Shown: positions 7,856-16,416 of the stretch, in pieces
Position numbering within the stretch: the stretch's first letter is position 1
Layout: each line of letters starts with the position of its first letter
Origin: Alistipes senegalensis
GTDB lineage: Bacteria > Bacteroidota > Bacteroidia > Bacteroidales > Rikenellaceae
Direction of reading: 5' to 3'
Assembly (NCBI GenBank): GCA_023665825.1
Contig: JAMPDE010000001.1
Coordinates: 805,394 to 863,858, forward strand
Length of the DNA stretch: 58,465 nt
The notes under the pieces: generated by a model
Told to the model about the DNA's origin: nothing
What the model saw: the letters and a program-made list of their open reading frames with translations, nothing else
Database searches by the model: none
Program-made: the position numbers and the translations under genes

Positions 7856-8707
7856 TCAAAAATTGTCCGGCTCTTTCTTGCCCGCGTAGCGGTCGAGGAT
7901 GTAGGTGGTGAAAATCGGGAAGAACATCATGCCCAACGACGGGAGCAGGACGGTAACCACCTTGCCGACGGCCGTGACAGCGAAAATCTGTGCGCCGACA
8001 GTCGTAACGTTCATCCACGCCCACCACAGCGCATTGCCGAAGCCGACCAGTTTGGTATTGACACCGGCCTCGTAGTCGAAAAAGACCAGCGCGGAAAGGT
8101 AGGTAAAGACAACGACCGTGAAGATATAAGCCCAAAAGACGCGACCCATGCGGTCTCTCCGGCTGACCAGCCACTGCACGACGATGACCATTGCGAGAAA
8201 CGCCCGCAACATCGGAATCAACCCCACCAACAGCGCCCAATCGCGGGTCAGCGCGACGCCGCACCAATCGAGGATGTTGAGATAGGGAATCGAAATCAGT
8301 AAATAGGGCAAATGCACCCAGAAAAAGCGGCTGCGGCGCGGGGCGACACCCCACCGCACGAAGAAATCGCACAGAAAGACAAGGCAGACGACGAACTGGG
8401 TAATCATATAGGCCGGCGAGAAATCGATGTGGTCGCCCGCGATGATTTCCCACGAAATGGCGAACAACAGGACGATTCCGGCGATGACTTTCAGGATTTC
8501 CAACGTTCGCGTCAGTCCGCTGCGAGTCGGTTCGCCATTCGCCGACCGGTAGGCCGGACGACGGGTGCCGCTCCAATCTGCCGGACGGTCGGCGGCATCG
8601 CGGTCGTGGCGAGGGGTTTTCGGAGTATCGGCACGGTGTTCGCTGCGGCGCGCATACCGTTCGCGGCGGTTTTCGCGCATCGGTTCGGTGGATGAACTTT
8701 TCGACAT
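7856..8707 (-). CDS. voltage-gated-like ion channel with an atypical selectivity filter
   Basis: A 283-residue membrane protein. The first ~62 residues are an Arg/Asp/Pro-rich, presumably disordered cytoplasmic tail. Hydrophobic helices follow (about 69-90, 100-118, 127-145, 156-182, 188-210), then a pore loop and a last helix (~245-270). The layout fits a six-helix K+ channel-like subunit. The pore loop reads N-V-T-T-V-G-A-Q (residues 233-240); the T-T-V-G start of the K+ filter is there, but Y-G-D is replaced by A-Q. It may therefore be a less selective cation channel. It follows the AI-2E permease gene by 60 bp on the same strand. Confidence 0.75.
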   Translation of the reverse strand: MSKSSSTEPMRENRRERYARRSEHRADTPKTPRHDRDAADRPADWSGTRRPAYRSANGEPTRSGLTRTLEILKVIAGIVLLFAISWEIIAGDHIDFSPAYMITQFVVCLVFLCDFFVRWGVAPRRSRFFWVHLPYLLISIPYLNILDWCGVALTRDWALLVGLIPMLRAFLAMVIVVQWLVSRRDRMGRVFWAYIFTVVVFTYLSALVFFDYEAGVNTKLVGFGNALWWAWMNVTTVGAQIFAVTAVGKVVTVLLPSLGMMFFPIFTTYILDRYAGKKEPDNF

Positions 8708-8767
8708 GATTCGGAAAAAATGTTTACGGCCCTGCTATTGCAAATGCGGTGCCAGCCGCGCGAACCC

Positions 8768-9817
8768 CTACGAATCGGAGGAATCGAGCTGCGACGGAAT
8801 CGTCAGACTTTGCGGGTCGAGGTAGGTGCGCTTGAACATATCGACGCAGAAAATGAACAGCGCGACCAGCAGCGGCCCGAAAACCACCCCCATGAAGCCG
8901 AACAACGGAATTCCGACGATGACGCCGAAAACGGTGACGAGCGGATGGGCGTCGGCCATGCGCTTTTGCAACAACAGCCGCATCACGTTGTCGACATGCG
9001 TAACGACCAATATGCCGTAAAGCGCCAGTCCGAGCCCCAACCCCCAATGGCCGTCCAAGACCAGATAACCGGCCAGCGGGAACCACACGAGAGCCGTTCC
9101 GAGCACCGGAATGACCGTCGCGAAACAGGTCACCAGCCCCCAAAACCACGCCAGCGGCACGCGGAAAATCAGATAACCGATATAGGCCAACGCCCCCTGC
9201 GCCAAAGCCAGCAACGGAATGACAATGGCGTTGGACCGCACGATGACGTGTATTTCGCGCAGGACATTGCGCGAAACGGCCCGGTTGAACGGCAGGATTT
9301 CGCGGCAATACTCCTCCATGCGATAACCGCCTATCAGCATGAAATAGAGCACGAAAAGCAACGCCACGACATTGATCGACAACCCGACCAGACTGCGCAG
9401 TACCCAATGTCCCACCCGCGAAAGCGAAGCGATCAGCGACGACGCGATAGCCTCCTGCTCCAACTCGACGCCGATGTGGTGGTGCACGACGGCGTTCAGA
9501 TGCTGCAACCGGAGGAGCAGCGTCTGCGGATTGAGCGTCAGATCCTGAATCCGGGCGACCAACATCCAGATGACCAGCGACATCGGAATCAGAAAACAGA
9601 AAATCGTTTCGACCACGAGCAGCGTCGCCGCCGCACTGCGCCGCCATTTGTAACGGTCGGTGAGGACGGCCATCTGCTTGCGCAGCAGGATGTAGATGGT
9701 CATGGCTCCGAGCAGCCCGCCGAACAGCGGTATCAGTTTGCAGAAAATCGTGACGCCCATCGCCAGAATCAGCACGAAAAGGGAGTACCGCCAGTATTTT
9801 TCACGCACGGAGAACAT
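8768..9817 (-). CDS. AI-2E family (PerM/YdiK-like) membrane transporter
   Basis: A 349-residue protein with paired N-terminal helices, a long central amphipathic region (~60-150), and a C-terminal cluster of helices containing P-V-L-G-T-A-L-V-W-F-P and G-I-P-L-F-G-F-M-G-V-V-F-G-P, typical of the AI-2E/PerM family. Members include autoinducer-2 exporters and Na+/H+ antiporters, so the substrate is open. I place the start at 9817 (M-F-S-V-R-E-K-Y); an upstream in-frame Met at 9844 is possible. First gene of a probable two-gene unit with the ion channel. Confidence 0.85.
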   Translation of the reverse strand: MFSVREKYWRYSLFVLILAMGVTIFCKLIPLFGGLLGAMTIYILLRKQMAVLTDRYKWRRSAAATLLVVETIFCFLIPMSLVIWMLVARIQDLTLNPQTLLLRLQHLNAVVHHHIGVELEQEAIASSLIASLSRVGHWVLRSLVGLSINVVALLFVLYFMLIGGYRMEEYCREILPFNRAVSRNVLREIHVIVRSNAIVIPLLALAQGALAYIGYLIFRVPLAWFWGLVTCFATVIPVLGTALVWFPLAGYLVLDGHWGLGLGLALYGILVVTHVDNVMRLLLQKRMADAHPLVTVFGVIVGIPLFGFMGVVFGPLLVALFIFCVDMFKRTYLDPQSLTIPSQLDSSDS

Positions 9818-9910
9818 AGCACCCCCACCGAAAGCAAGTAGCATGCCGCACCGCGATCGCGCAGTTGTCGAAAAGTTGTCGAAAACTTCCTCCGAAAATA
9901 AACCGGAATA

Positions 9911-9943
9911 TGTTGCGCCAGCGGATTTTTTGAACTATCTTTG
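9911..9943 (+). promoter_or_regulatory. promoter reading into the leader of the TonB-dependent receptor
   Basis: TGTTG (9911-9915) then 20 bp and TATCTTTG (9936-9943). The transcript would begin near 9950, about 250 nt before the receptor start. It would first traverse a 33-codon ORF and a terminator hairpin. Confidence 0.65.
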
Positions 9944-9959
9944 CGACGTGAAACGACAG

Positions 9960-10061
9960 ATGCGACATACCCTGCACCAGACTTTCGGCAAGCGCCGACG
10001 GGGGGGGGTAGCGCAAAAGTTTAACGCAATGTCGTATTGCGCAGGAAGTTCGGCAAAATAA
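9960..10061 (+). CDS. possible 33-residue leader ORF with a nine-G tract
   Basis: The frame opens M-R-H-T-L-H-Q-T-F-G-K-R-R-R-G-G and stops at 10059-10061, one base before a strong hairpin. A run of nine G residues (10000-10008) lies inside it, encoding part of R-G-G. The peptide is basic and matches no family I know. A real promoter and a real terminator bracket it, so something short is likely transcribed here. Whether it is a peptide, an attenuator leader or a small RNA is not decided by sequence. Confidence 0.3.
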   Translation: MRHTLHQTFGKRRRGGVAQKFNAMSYCAGSSAK

Positions 10062-10104
10062 CGCGAGGGATGATTCACACGTGAATTGTCCCTCGCGCAT
10101 TTTT
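10062..10104 (+). terminator. terminator/attenuator hairpin in the receptor leader
   Basis: CGCGAGGGA (10062-10070) pairs with TCCCTCGCG (10089-10097). The inner TTCAC/GTGAA extends the stem, and CATTTTTA follows. It sits between the promoter at 9911-9943 and the receptor gene, with no other visible promoter after it. A second, weaker hairpin GGTGCCGA/TCGGCGCC is at 10120-10138. Confidence 0.65.
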
Positions 10105-10204
10105 ATCGGTCGTCGAGCCGGTGCCGAAAATCGGCGCCCGTCGAAGAGCAGAAAAAAGACACACTATATACAAAACACACAATTATTTATCAACCAAATC
10201 AAAA

Positions 10205-13200
10205 ATGCGTATGAAGAAATTATTACTTCTCGTGTTCTCGACGGTTGCCTTTTGCGTCGCACAGGCGCAGGTGACGACGTCGAGCATCAGCGGTAACGTG
10301 ACCGACGGCAAGGGGGGAACTCCGCTCGTAGGCGCCACCGTCATCGCCACGCACGTACCGTCGGGTACCCAGTACGGCGCAGTCGCCGACGTTAAGGGTA
10401 ACTACCGCCTATTCAACGTCATCCCGGGCGGTCCGTACACCGTTTCGTTCTCGATGGTGGGTTACCAGCCCGTCGAGAAAACCGGCATCCAGCTCGCATT
10501 GGGCGAGAACAACGTGACCGATGCCTACCTCAACGAAGACACCATCGGTCTGGAAGCCGTAGTCGTTTCGGCCGACGGCAAGTCGAGCTCGATGAACAGC
10601 GACCGTGCAGGTAGCGTCACCAGCATCTCGCGCGAATCGATCGGCATCACGCCGACCGTCAGCCGCAGCATGAACGACATCATGCGTCTGTCGCCGCAGT
10701 CGTCCTCCACGACCAACGGTTACGCAGTCGGCGGCGGCAACTACCGCCAGTCGTACGTCACGGTCGACGGTGCCGCGTTCAACAACGCATTCGGTATCGG
10801 CCAGAACCTGCCCGCAGGCGGTTCGCCCATCTCGCTCGACGCATTGGAGCAGATTTCGGTGGCCGTCACTCCGTTCGACGTTCGTCAGAGCGGTTTCACG
10901 GGCGGCGCCATCAACGCCGTAACCCGTTCGGGCGACAACGAATTTCGCGGAACGGCCTACACCTATCTGAAAAACAGCTCGCTGCGCGGCGATCGGGTCG
11001 GTGACTACAAAGTGAACATCGAAGACGCCCACACCTATACCTACGGTGCCAGCTTCGGCGGTGCGATCGTCAAGAATAAACTGTTCTTCTTCGTCAACGG
11101 TGAATACGAGGACGAAATGACCGCAGGCCCCAATGGTATTTGCAGCGCAGATGGTACCGATTTCGGCAAAAACAGCGTGAAACGCCCGACCCAAGCCGAT
11201 ATGGAAACCATGAAGAACTTCCTGAAAACGACGTACGGTTACGATCCGGGCCGTTATATGAATTATTCGCTCAAAACCCCGGGCTACAAAATTCTGGCCC
11301 GTGTGGACTGGAACATCAACGACAACCATCGTCTGAACGTCCGTTTCTCGAAGACCCACTCGAAAGATTCGTCGTCGCCCTCGTCGTCCGTATCGCCGCT
11401 CTATGCCTCGACCATCTATCCGGGTGGTACGACATCCGACGGAAAAACCATCAATGCTGGACAAGGCCGCACGTCGAACTACGCCATGTATTTCGAGAGC
11501 CAGCGCTACTACACGCGCCGCGACTTCACTTCGGTAGCCGCCGAGTTGAGCTCGCGTTGGCTGGACGGTCGTTTGGCCAATACGCTGCGCTACACCTATT
11601 CGTTCCAAGACGAACCGCGTGAATACGAAGGCGGTTTCTTCCCGACGGTCGACATCCTGAAAGACGGTGCCTGCTACATGTCGTTCGGCCCGGATCCCTT
11701 TACGGCAGGCAACCTCCGTCAGGTAGCTACGCACGTCGTAACCGACGAGCTGAACTGGAACACCGGCATCAACAACTTCATCATCGGTCTCCAATACGAA
11801 CACCAGCATGCGGTCAACGGCTTCATGCAGGGCGGTAACGGCTACTACGTCTTCGACTCGATGGAAGACTTCATGACCGGTAAAAAAGCGTCGGCGTTCG
11901 GTATGATGCACTCCAATGCTGCCGACCTGAAGCAATTCCAATCGGCGATGGACTACCAGCAGTTCGCATTCTACCTCCAAGACGAACTGAATCTGCACAA
12001 GAACTTCAAGCTCACGGCAGGTCTGCGTTTCGAGGTTCCGAACTACCCCTCGCTGAAAAACAACTTCAATCAGGCTTATAATAACCTGAACTTCGGCCCG
12101 GCAGATGCAGAGGTACACTACTCGACCGACCAGCTGCCCGATACCCGTCTGACCGTTTCGCCCCGTCTCGGTTTCAACTGGGACATCACAGGCAACCGCA
12201 AAGTCATCCTGCGCGGTGGTACGGGTTACTTCGTAGGCCGTCTGCCGTTCGTATGGCTCGTATCGGCCGTCGGCAACTCCAACGTCGGCCAGACCGCAGT
12301 GGAAAATTATGCTTCCAAAGGGGGCCTTATTCCCGACTTCCACACTTCGGTACCCGAGATTCTGGGCGACCTCTATCCCAACGGTTTCGATCCGAAGACC
12401 CCGACCGCTCCTGCATCGCCCACGATTCTGGCCACCGATCTGAAAATGCCCGCCGCATGGAAAAGCTCGCTGGCGTTGGACGTCAAACTGCCGCGCAACT
12501 ACGACTTCACGGTCGAGGGCATCTACAATAAGGACTACAATCCGGCCGTCATCTCGAACATGGTCTACAAACCGTCGACCAAGACGCAGAACTTCGGTAA
12601 CTCGGGCGACAACCGTCAGGTAGCCGACGGCCAATGGGATGGTGCTGTAACTGGTGTAAATTCAAAGGGTCAGAATCAATATAGTAATGCCTATTACATC
12701 ACCAACGGCGACAACGGCGCTTACTATTGGTCGATTACGGCCCAGTTGCGCAAACGTTTCAAATTCGGTCTGAACGCATCGGTGGCCTATACGCACTCGC
12801 ACGCCCGCAGCTACGGCGACGGCATCGGCGACCAAGTAACGTCGGCCTACAAGACCAACACCTACTCGGCCGGCATGATCAACAGCCACGAACTCGGTTA
12901 CGGTACCTATGTAGCTCCCGACCGTATTCTGATCAACTTGGATTACCGCATCGCCTACGGCAAGAACTTCGCGTCGAACTTCGCGTTGCTCTACGAAGGT
13001 TCGCAGCTGGGCTTCGTCGGCGGGTACTCCTACTCGCGTTACTCCTACACGTTCGACTCGTGCATCACGGGCGACGGCGGTGCCAACAACCTCCTCTACA
13101 TCCCCGCTTCGCGCGAGGTGCTGGAAGGCTGGAATTTTACTGATGTTAAAGACAAAGCCGGCAACATCACTTATTCGGCAACGCAACAGAAAGACGATTT

Positions 13201-13576
13201 CTGGGCATTTATCGAACAGGACAGCTATCTGAAAACCCGCAAGGGCAAGTTCACCGAACGCGGCGGCGCCGTCATGCCGTGGCACCATCAAGTAGACTTC
13301 AAGTTCACGCAGGAGTTCTTCATCACCACGAAGAGCGGCAAGCGCAACGTACTGGAATTCGGTGTCGACATCCAGAACCTGCCCAACCTGCTGAACAAAG
13401 ACTGGGGCCACTACAAGCAAGTCAAGAGCTCCACGCTGCTGAAATACGATGCAAAAGCGGATGCTTTCCAATTCAATATGTACAACAACAACCCGCTGAA
13501 AGGCACCTACAAAAACTACGAAAGTTTGTGGTCGACCTACCGCGTAATGTTCTCGCTGCGCTACCGTTTCAACTAA
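10205..13576 (+). CDS. Oar-like TonB-dependent outer-membrane receptor
   Basis: A 1,123-residue protein. The signal peptide ends A-F-C-V-A-Q-A-Q. A carboxypeptidase-regulatory-like domain (about 25-110: G-N-V-T-D-G-K ... T-V-S-F-S-M-V-G-Y) comes next, then a plug domain and a long beta-barrel ending S-L-R-Y-R-F-N with the terminal aromatic expected for BAM recognition. Unlike SusC it has no SusD partner next to it. The domain order and barrel size match the Oar/OmpA-related TonB receptors of Bacteroidetes. Substrate unknown; relatives take up peptides, siderophores or other large ligands. The start at 10205 begins the signal peptide; the frame extends upstream through the leader without protein-like sequence. 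It ends at a strong terminator. Confidence 0.88.
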   Translation: MRMKKLLLLVFSTVAFCVAQAQVTTSSISGNVTDGKGGTPLVGATVIATHVPSGTQYGAVADVKGNYRLFNVIPGGPYTVSFSMVGYQPVEKTGIQLALGENNVTDAYLNEDTIGLEAVVVSADGKSSSMNSDRAGSVTSISRESIGITPTVSRSMNDIMRLSPQSSSTTNGYAVGGGNYRQSYVTVDGAAFNNAFGIGQNLPAGGSPISLDALEQISVAVTPFDVRQSGFTGGAINAVTRSGDNEFRGTAYTYLKNSSLRGDRVGDYKVNIEDAHTYTYGASFGGAIVKNKLFFFVNGEYEDEMTAGPNGICSADGTDFGKNSVKRPTQADMETMKNFLKTTYGYDPGRYMNYSLKTPGYKILARVDWNINDNHRLNVRFSKTHSKDSSSPSSSVSPLYASTIYPGGTTSDGKTINAGQGRTSNYAMYFESQRYYTRRDFTSVAAELSSRWLDGRLANTLRYTYSFQDEPREYEGGFFPTVDILKDGACYMSFGPDPFTAGNLRQVATHVVTDELNWNTGINNFIIGLQYEHQHAVNGFMQGGNGYYVFDSMEDFMTGKKASAFGMMHSNAADLKQFQSAMDYQQFAFYLQDELNLHKNFKLTAGLRFEVPNYPSLKNNFNQAYNNLNFGPADAEVHYSTDQLPDTRLTVSPRLGFNWDITGNRKVILRGGTGYFVGRLPFVWLVSAVGNSNVGQTAVENYASKGGLIPDFHTSVPEILGDLYPNGFDPKTPTAPASPTILATDLKMPAAWKSSLALDVKLPRNYDFTVEGIYNKDYNPAVISNMVYKPSTKTQNFGNSGDNRQVADGQWDGAVTGVNSKGQNQYSNAYYITNGDNGAYYWSITAQLRKRFKFGLNASVAYTHSHARSYGDGIGDQVTSAYKTNTYSAGMINSHELGYGTYVAPDRILINLDYRIAYGKNFASNFALLYEGSQLGFVGGYSYSRYSYTFDSCITGDGGANNLLYIPASREVLEGWNFTDVKDKAGNITYSATQQKDDFWAFIEQDSYLKTRKGKFTERGGAVMPWHHQVDFKFTQEFFITTKSGKRNVLEFGVDIQNLPNLLNKDWGHYKQVKSSTLLKYDAKADAFQFNMYNNNPLKGTYKNYESLWSTYRVMFSLRYRFN

Positions 13577-13599
13577 TCGAAAACGATTCGCATCGTGCA

Positions 13600-13630
13600 C
13601 GGGCCGGACGAAATGTCCGGCCCGTTTTTT
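13600..13630 (+). terminator. intrinsic terminator of the Oar-like receptor
   Basis: CGGGCCGGAC / GTCCGGCCCG 10-bp stem, loop GAAAT, then a run of seven or more T. Confidence 0.93.
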
Positions 13631-13654
13631 TGTAAAAAATTTCATTGTTATTTA

Positions 13655-13685
13655 TTTCACAAACCCGAAAGTTTTTCTACCTTTG
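13655..13685 (+). promoter_or_regulatory. pckA promoter
   Basis: TACCTTTG (13678-13685) is a good -7 element. The -33 is a weaker TTTC at 13655-13658, 19 bp upstream. The start codon lies ~90 bp further. Confidence 0.6.
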
Positions 13686-13774
13686 CGGTGTTCGTTCGTG
13701 CGCGGTTTTTGCTCGCATCGGACGGAAAGCCACTATTTAACATTGAGATTCTATTCAAGCAAATTAATAACACT

Positions 13775-15379
13775 ATGGACAAACAGGATCTGAAAAAGTA
13801 CGGGATTACGGGCGTTACCGAAATCGTGTACAATCCGTCGTACGACGAACTTTTCCGCGAGGAAACGAAAAAGGGTCTGCGCGGCTATGACAAAGGCCAA
13901 CTGACCGAAACCGGAGCCGTGAACGTGATGACCGGCGTTTACACCGGCCGTTCGCCCAAAGACAAGTTCTTCGTGATGGACGAAACCACGCGCGACACCA
14001 TCTGGTGGACGTCGGACGAGTACAAGAACGACAACAAACCGGTGACCAAAGCCGCTTGGAAAGAGCTGCGCAAACTGGCCGCACAGGAGCTGTCGAACAA
14101 GAAACTCTACGTCGTCGATACGTTCTGCGGCGCCAACGAGAACTCGCGTCTGAAAATCCGCTTCATCATGGAGGTGGCATGGCAGGCGCACTTCGTGAAG
14201 AACATGTTCATCCGCCCGACCGACGCCGAACTGGAAAACTACGGCGAACCCGATTTCGTGGTGCTCAACGCCTCGAAAGCCAAAGTCAAGAACTACAAGA
14301 AACTGGGTCTGAACTCGGAAACGGCCGTCGTCTTCAACCTCACGGAGAAGATGCAGGTCATCATCAACACGTGGTACGGCGGTGAGATGAAAAAAGGTAT
14401 GTTCTCCTACATGAACTACCTGCTGCCGCTGAAAGGCATGGCCTCGATGCACTGCTCGGCCAACACCAACGAAAAAGGCGAAACGGCCATTTTCTTCGGT
14501 CTGTCCGGTACGGGCAAGACCACCCTTTCGACCGACCCGAAACGCCAGCTCATCGGCGACGACGAGCACGGCTGGGACGACGACGGTGTCTTCAACTTCG
14601 AGGGCGGCTGCTACGCGAAAGTCATCAACCTCTCGAAAGAGAACGAACCCGACATCTGGAACGCCATCCGCCGCAATGCGCTGCTGGAGAACGTGACGGT
14701 CGACAAGAAGGGCAAGATCGACTACGCCGACAAGTCCGTTACGGAGAACACGCGCGTTTCGTATCCGATTTTCCACATCGAGAACATCGTGAAGCCCGTA
14801 TCGAAGGCTCCGGCCGCCAAGAAGGTCATCTTCCTCTCGGCCGACGCATTCGGCGTACTGCCTCCGGTGTCGATTCTGACCCCCGAACAGACGAAATACT
14901 ACTTCCTGTCGGGCTTCACGGCCAAACTGGCCGGCACGGAGCGCGGCATCACCGAACCGACGCCGACTTTCTCGGCCTGCTTCGGCGCGGCATTCCTGTC
15001 GCTGCACCCCACGAAATACGGCGAGGAACTCGTGAAGAAGATGCAAAAATCGGGTGCAACGGCCTACTTGGTGAACACGGGCTGGAACGGCACGGGCAAA
15101 CGCATCTCGATCAAGGATACGCGCGGCATCATCGACGCCATCCTCGACGGTTCGATCGACAAGGCACAGACCAAGAACATTCCGATCTTCGACTTCAAGG
15201 TGCCGACCCAGCTGCCGGGTGTGGACTCCCACATTCTCGACCCGCGCGACACCTACAAGAAGGCTTCCGAATGGGAGACCAAAGCCAAAGACTTGGCAGG
15301 TCGCTTCATCAAGAATTTCACGAAATTCTGCGGCAACGACGAGGGCAAGAAACTGGTGGAAGCCGGTCCGAAGTTGTAA
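13775..15379 (+). CDS. pckA: phosphoenolpyruvate carboxykinase (ATP)
   Basis: A 534-residue ATP-type PEPCK interconverting oxaloacetate + ATP and PEP + CO2 + ADP. In succinate-producing Bacteroidales it mainly runs in the CO2-fixing direction. Visible signatures are the substrate loop Y-T-G-R-S-P-K-D-K, the kinase P-loop [13 protein letters not shown] (about residues 240-252), and the following D-D-E-H-G-W-D-D metal/nucleotide segment. Length is normal. It stands alone between its promoter and a terminator. Together with the oxaloacetate decarboxylase-type gene at 5413 it indicates C3/C4 carboxylation metabolism, though the genes are not linked. Confidence 0.97.
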   Translation: MDKQDLKKYGITGVTEIVYNPSYDELFREETKKGLRGYDKGQLTETGAVNVMTGVYTGRSPKDKFFVMDETTRDTIWWTSDEYKNDNKPVTKAAWKELRKLAAQELSNKKLYVVDTFCGANENSRLKIRFIMEVAWQAHFVKNMFIRPTDAELENYGEPDFVVLNASKAKVKNYKKLGLNSETAVVFNLTEKMQVIINTWYGGEMKKGMFSYMNYLLPLKGMASMHCSANTNEKGETAIFFGLSGTGKTTLSTDPKRQLIGDDEHGWDDDGVFNFEGGCYAKVINLSKENEPDIWNAIRRNALLENVTVDKKGKIDYADKSVTENTRVSYPIFHIENIVKPVSKAPAAKKVIFLSADAFGVLPPVSILTPEQTKYYFLSGFTAKLAGTERGITEPTPTFSACFGAAFLSLHPTKYGEELVKKMQKSGATAYLVNTGWNGTGKRISIKDTRGIIDAILDGSIDKAQTKNIPIFDFKVPTQLPGVDSHILDPRDTYKKASEWETKAKDLAGRFIKNFTKFCGNDEGKKLVEAGPKL

Positions 15380-15450
15380 TTTTTTCCGCGCGCGACGCCG
15401 GACACGAGGCTCCGTGCTTCGTCCCTGCCATCATGCCACATCGAACGAAG

Positions 15451-15482
15451 AGCACCGTCCCGAAATTCGGGGCGGTGCTTTT
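15451..15482 (+). terminator. terminator after pckA
   Basis: AGCACCG(T)CCCGAA / TTCGGG(G)CGGTGCT stem followed by TTTT. It also falls at the 3' end of the minus-strand vWA lipoprotein gene (stop at 15483), so it may serve both. Confidence 0.8.
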
Positions 15483-16376
15483 CTATTCATCGTTTTTCAA
15501 AAAATGTTCGATTCGCCGTTTCGTGTTTATCGTATTCGGATCCGTTGTGTAAATCTCATGTCGAGAAACACCCATCTCATTCAACCATTTTTCTAAAAAA
15601 TGTTTGAGCATCTCGTCTTGTCGATACGAACTTGGATTCAATTCCAATAACAACACCTCCAAGTCAGAAAGATTCTGTTGCGGAACAAGCAGTCCGAAAT
15701 CGAGTTTTTCCGCCTGATCTTTCCAATTCAGATTATTACCAAAAGTCGTCTTTAACAAGGGGGATGTAAGATACGAGTAACGGTTTCCTTGTTTTGCTTT
15801 GGTATGCTTGTTATACAGATAGCCGTCTGTCAAAATAACAAGGATATTCCGATACACCGCTGGATCTTTAATAAAAAATCGGATATCGTTTTTGAAAAAT
15901 CCCCATATATCCGCCCCTTCAAATTTATTGGTTTGAATGGACGCTTTATATATATTTCGTATGCTTATACGAAAATTATCTTGCAAGTTATTATATAAGG
16001 AGTCCTTTTTATTACACTCCTCGAAATCGGCTTGAAGTTCTGCGGCCCATTGGTTGATTTTCGGATCGGACGGTGCAGGAAGAAACAACACTTGCAATTT
16101 GTCTTTCATTGAGATAATGCGTTTTTGGCCCATGTGCTCCTTGATAAAATGCATAGTAATAGCATTGATAACTGCTGTATCGCGCATCATCTGCGAAATA
16201 GAACTCCCATCTGTCGGCGGAAGCGCGATTCGATCCGAAAGGTCAAGCAAAATCGTAAGATTCCACTGTTTTTCGGTCGGTTTAATCGTTCCGCTTCCAT
16301 TATTTTTTATTGATGTATTTTGACATCCAACCAATGCCAATAAAATAAGTACAGATAATAGTCGTTGGAGTTTCAT
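15483..16376 (-). CDS. vWA-like lipoprotein of the TerB cassette
   Basis: A 297-residue predicted lipoprotein: signal peptide with lipobox L-A-L-V-G-C (Cys18). The mature part starts with a Rossmann-like beta strand N-L-T-I-L-L-D-L-S-D-R-I, where D45-x-S47 resembles the first MIDAS motif of von Willebrand A domains; the usual third Ser is Arg49. A second vWA-like element is V-I-L-T-D-G-Y-L-Y (Asp184). The C-terminal ~60 residues end in a helix. Third cistron of a three-gene unit, 40 bp after the membrane protein. Codons and base composition are clearly AT-rich compared with flanking genes, suggesting acquisition. vWA plus TerB partners occur in Ter-type stress and phage-response systems, but I do not recognise this exact protein. 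Confidence 0.65.
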   Translation of the reverse strand: MKLQRLLSVLILLALVGCQNTSIKNNGSGTIKPTEKQWNLTILLDLSDRIALPPTDGSSISQMMRDTAVINAITMHFIKEHMGQKRIISMKDKLQVLFLPAPSDPKINQWAAELQADFEECNKKDSLYNNLQDNFRISIRNIYKASIQTNKFEGADIWGFFKNDIRFFIKDPAVYRNILVILTDGYLYNKHTKAKQGNRYSYLTSPLLKTTFGNNLNWKDQAEKLDFGLLVPQQNLSDLEVLLLELNPSSYRQDEMLKHFLEKWLNEMGVSRHEIYTTDPNTINTKRRIEHFLKNDE

Positions 16377-16416
16377 GGCAATTCAATCCTTTTTCTTTGA
16401 GAAGTTAGTTCTTTTG

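Noticed and set aside
9863-9886. Tandem GTTGTCGAAAA repeat in the divergent spacer
   Set aside because: Only two units of 11 bp; no evidence of an iteron array or regulatory function.
10121-10204. In-frame N-terminal extension of the Oar-like receptor
   Set aside because: The extension is basic, not protein-like, and would bury the clear signal peptide starting at 10205.
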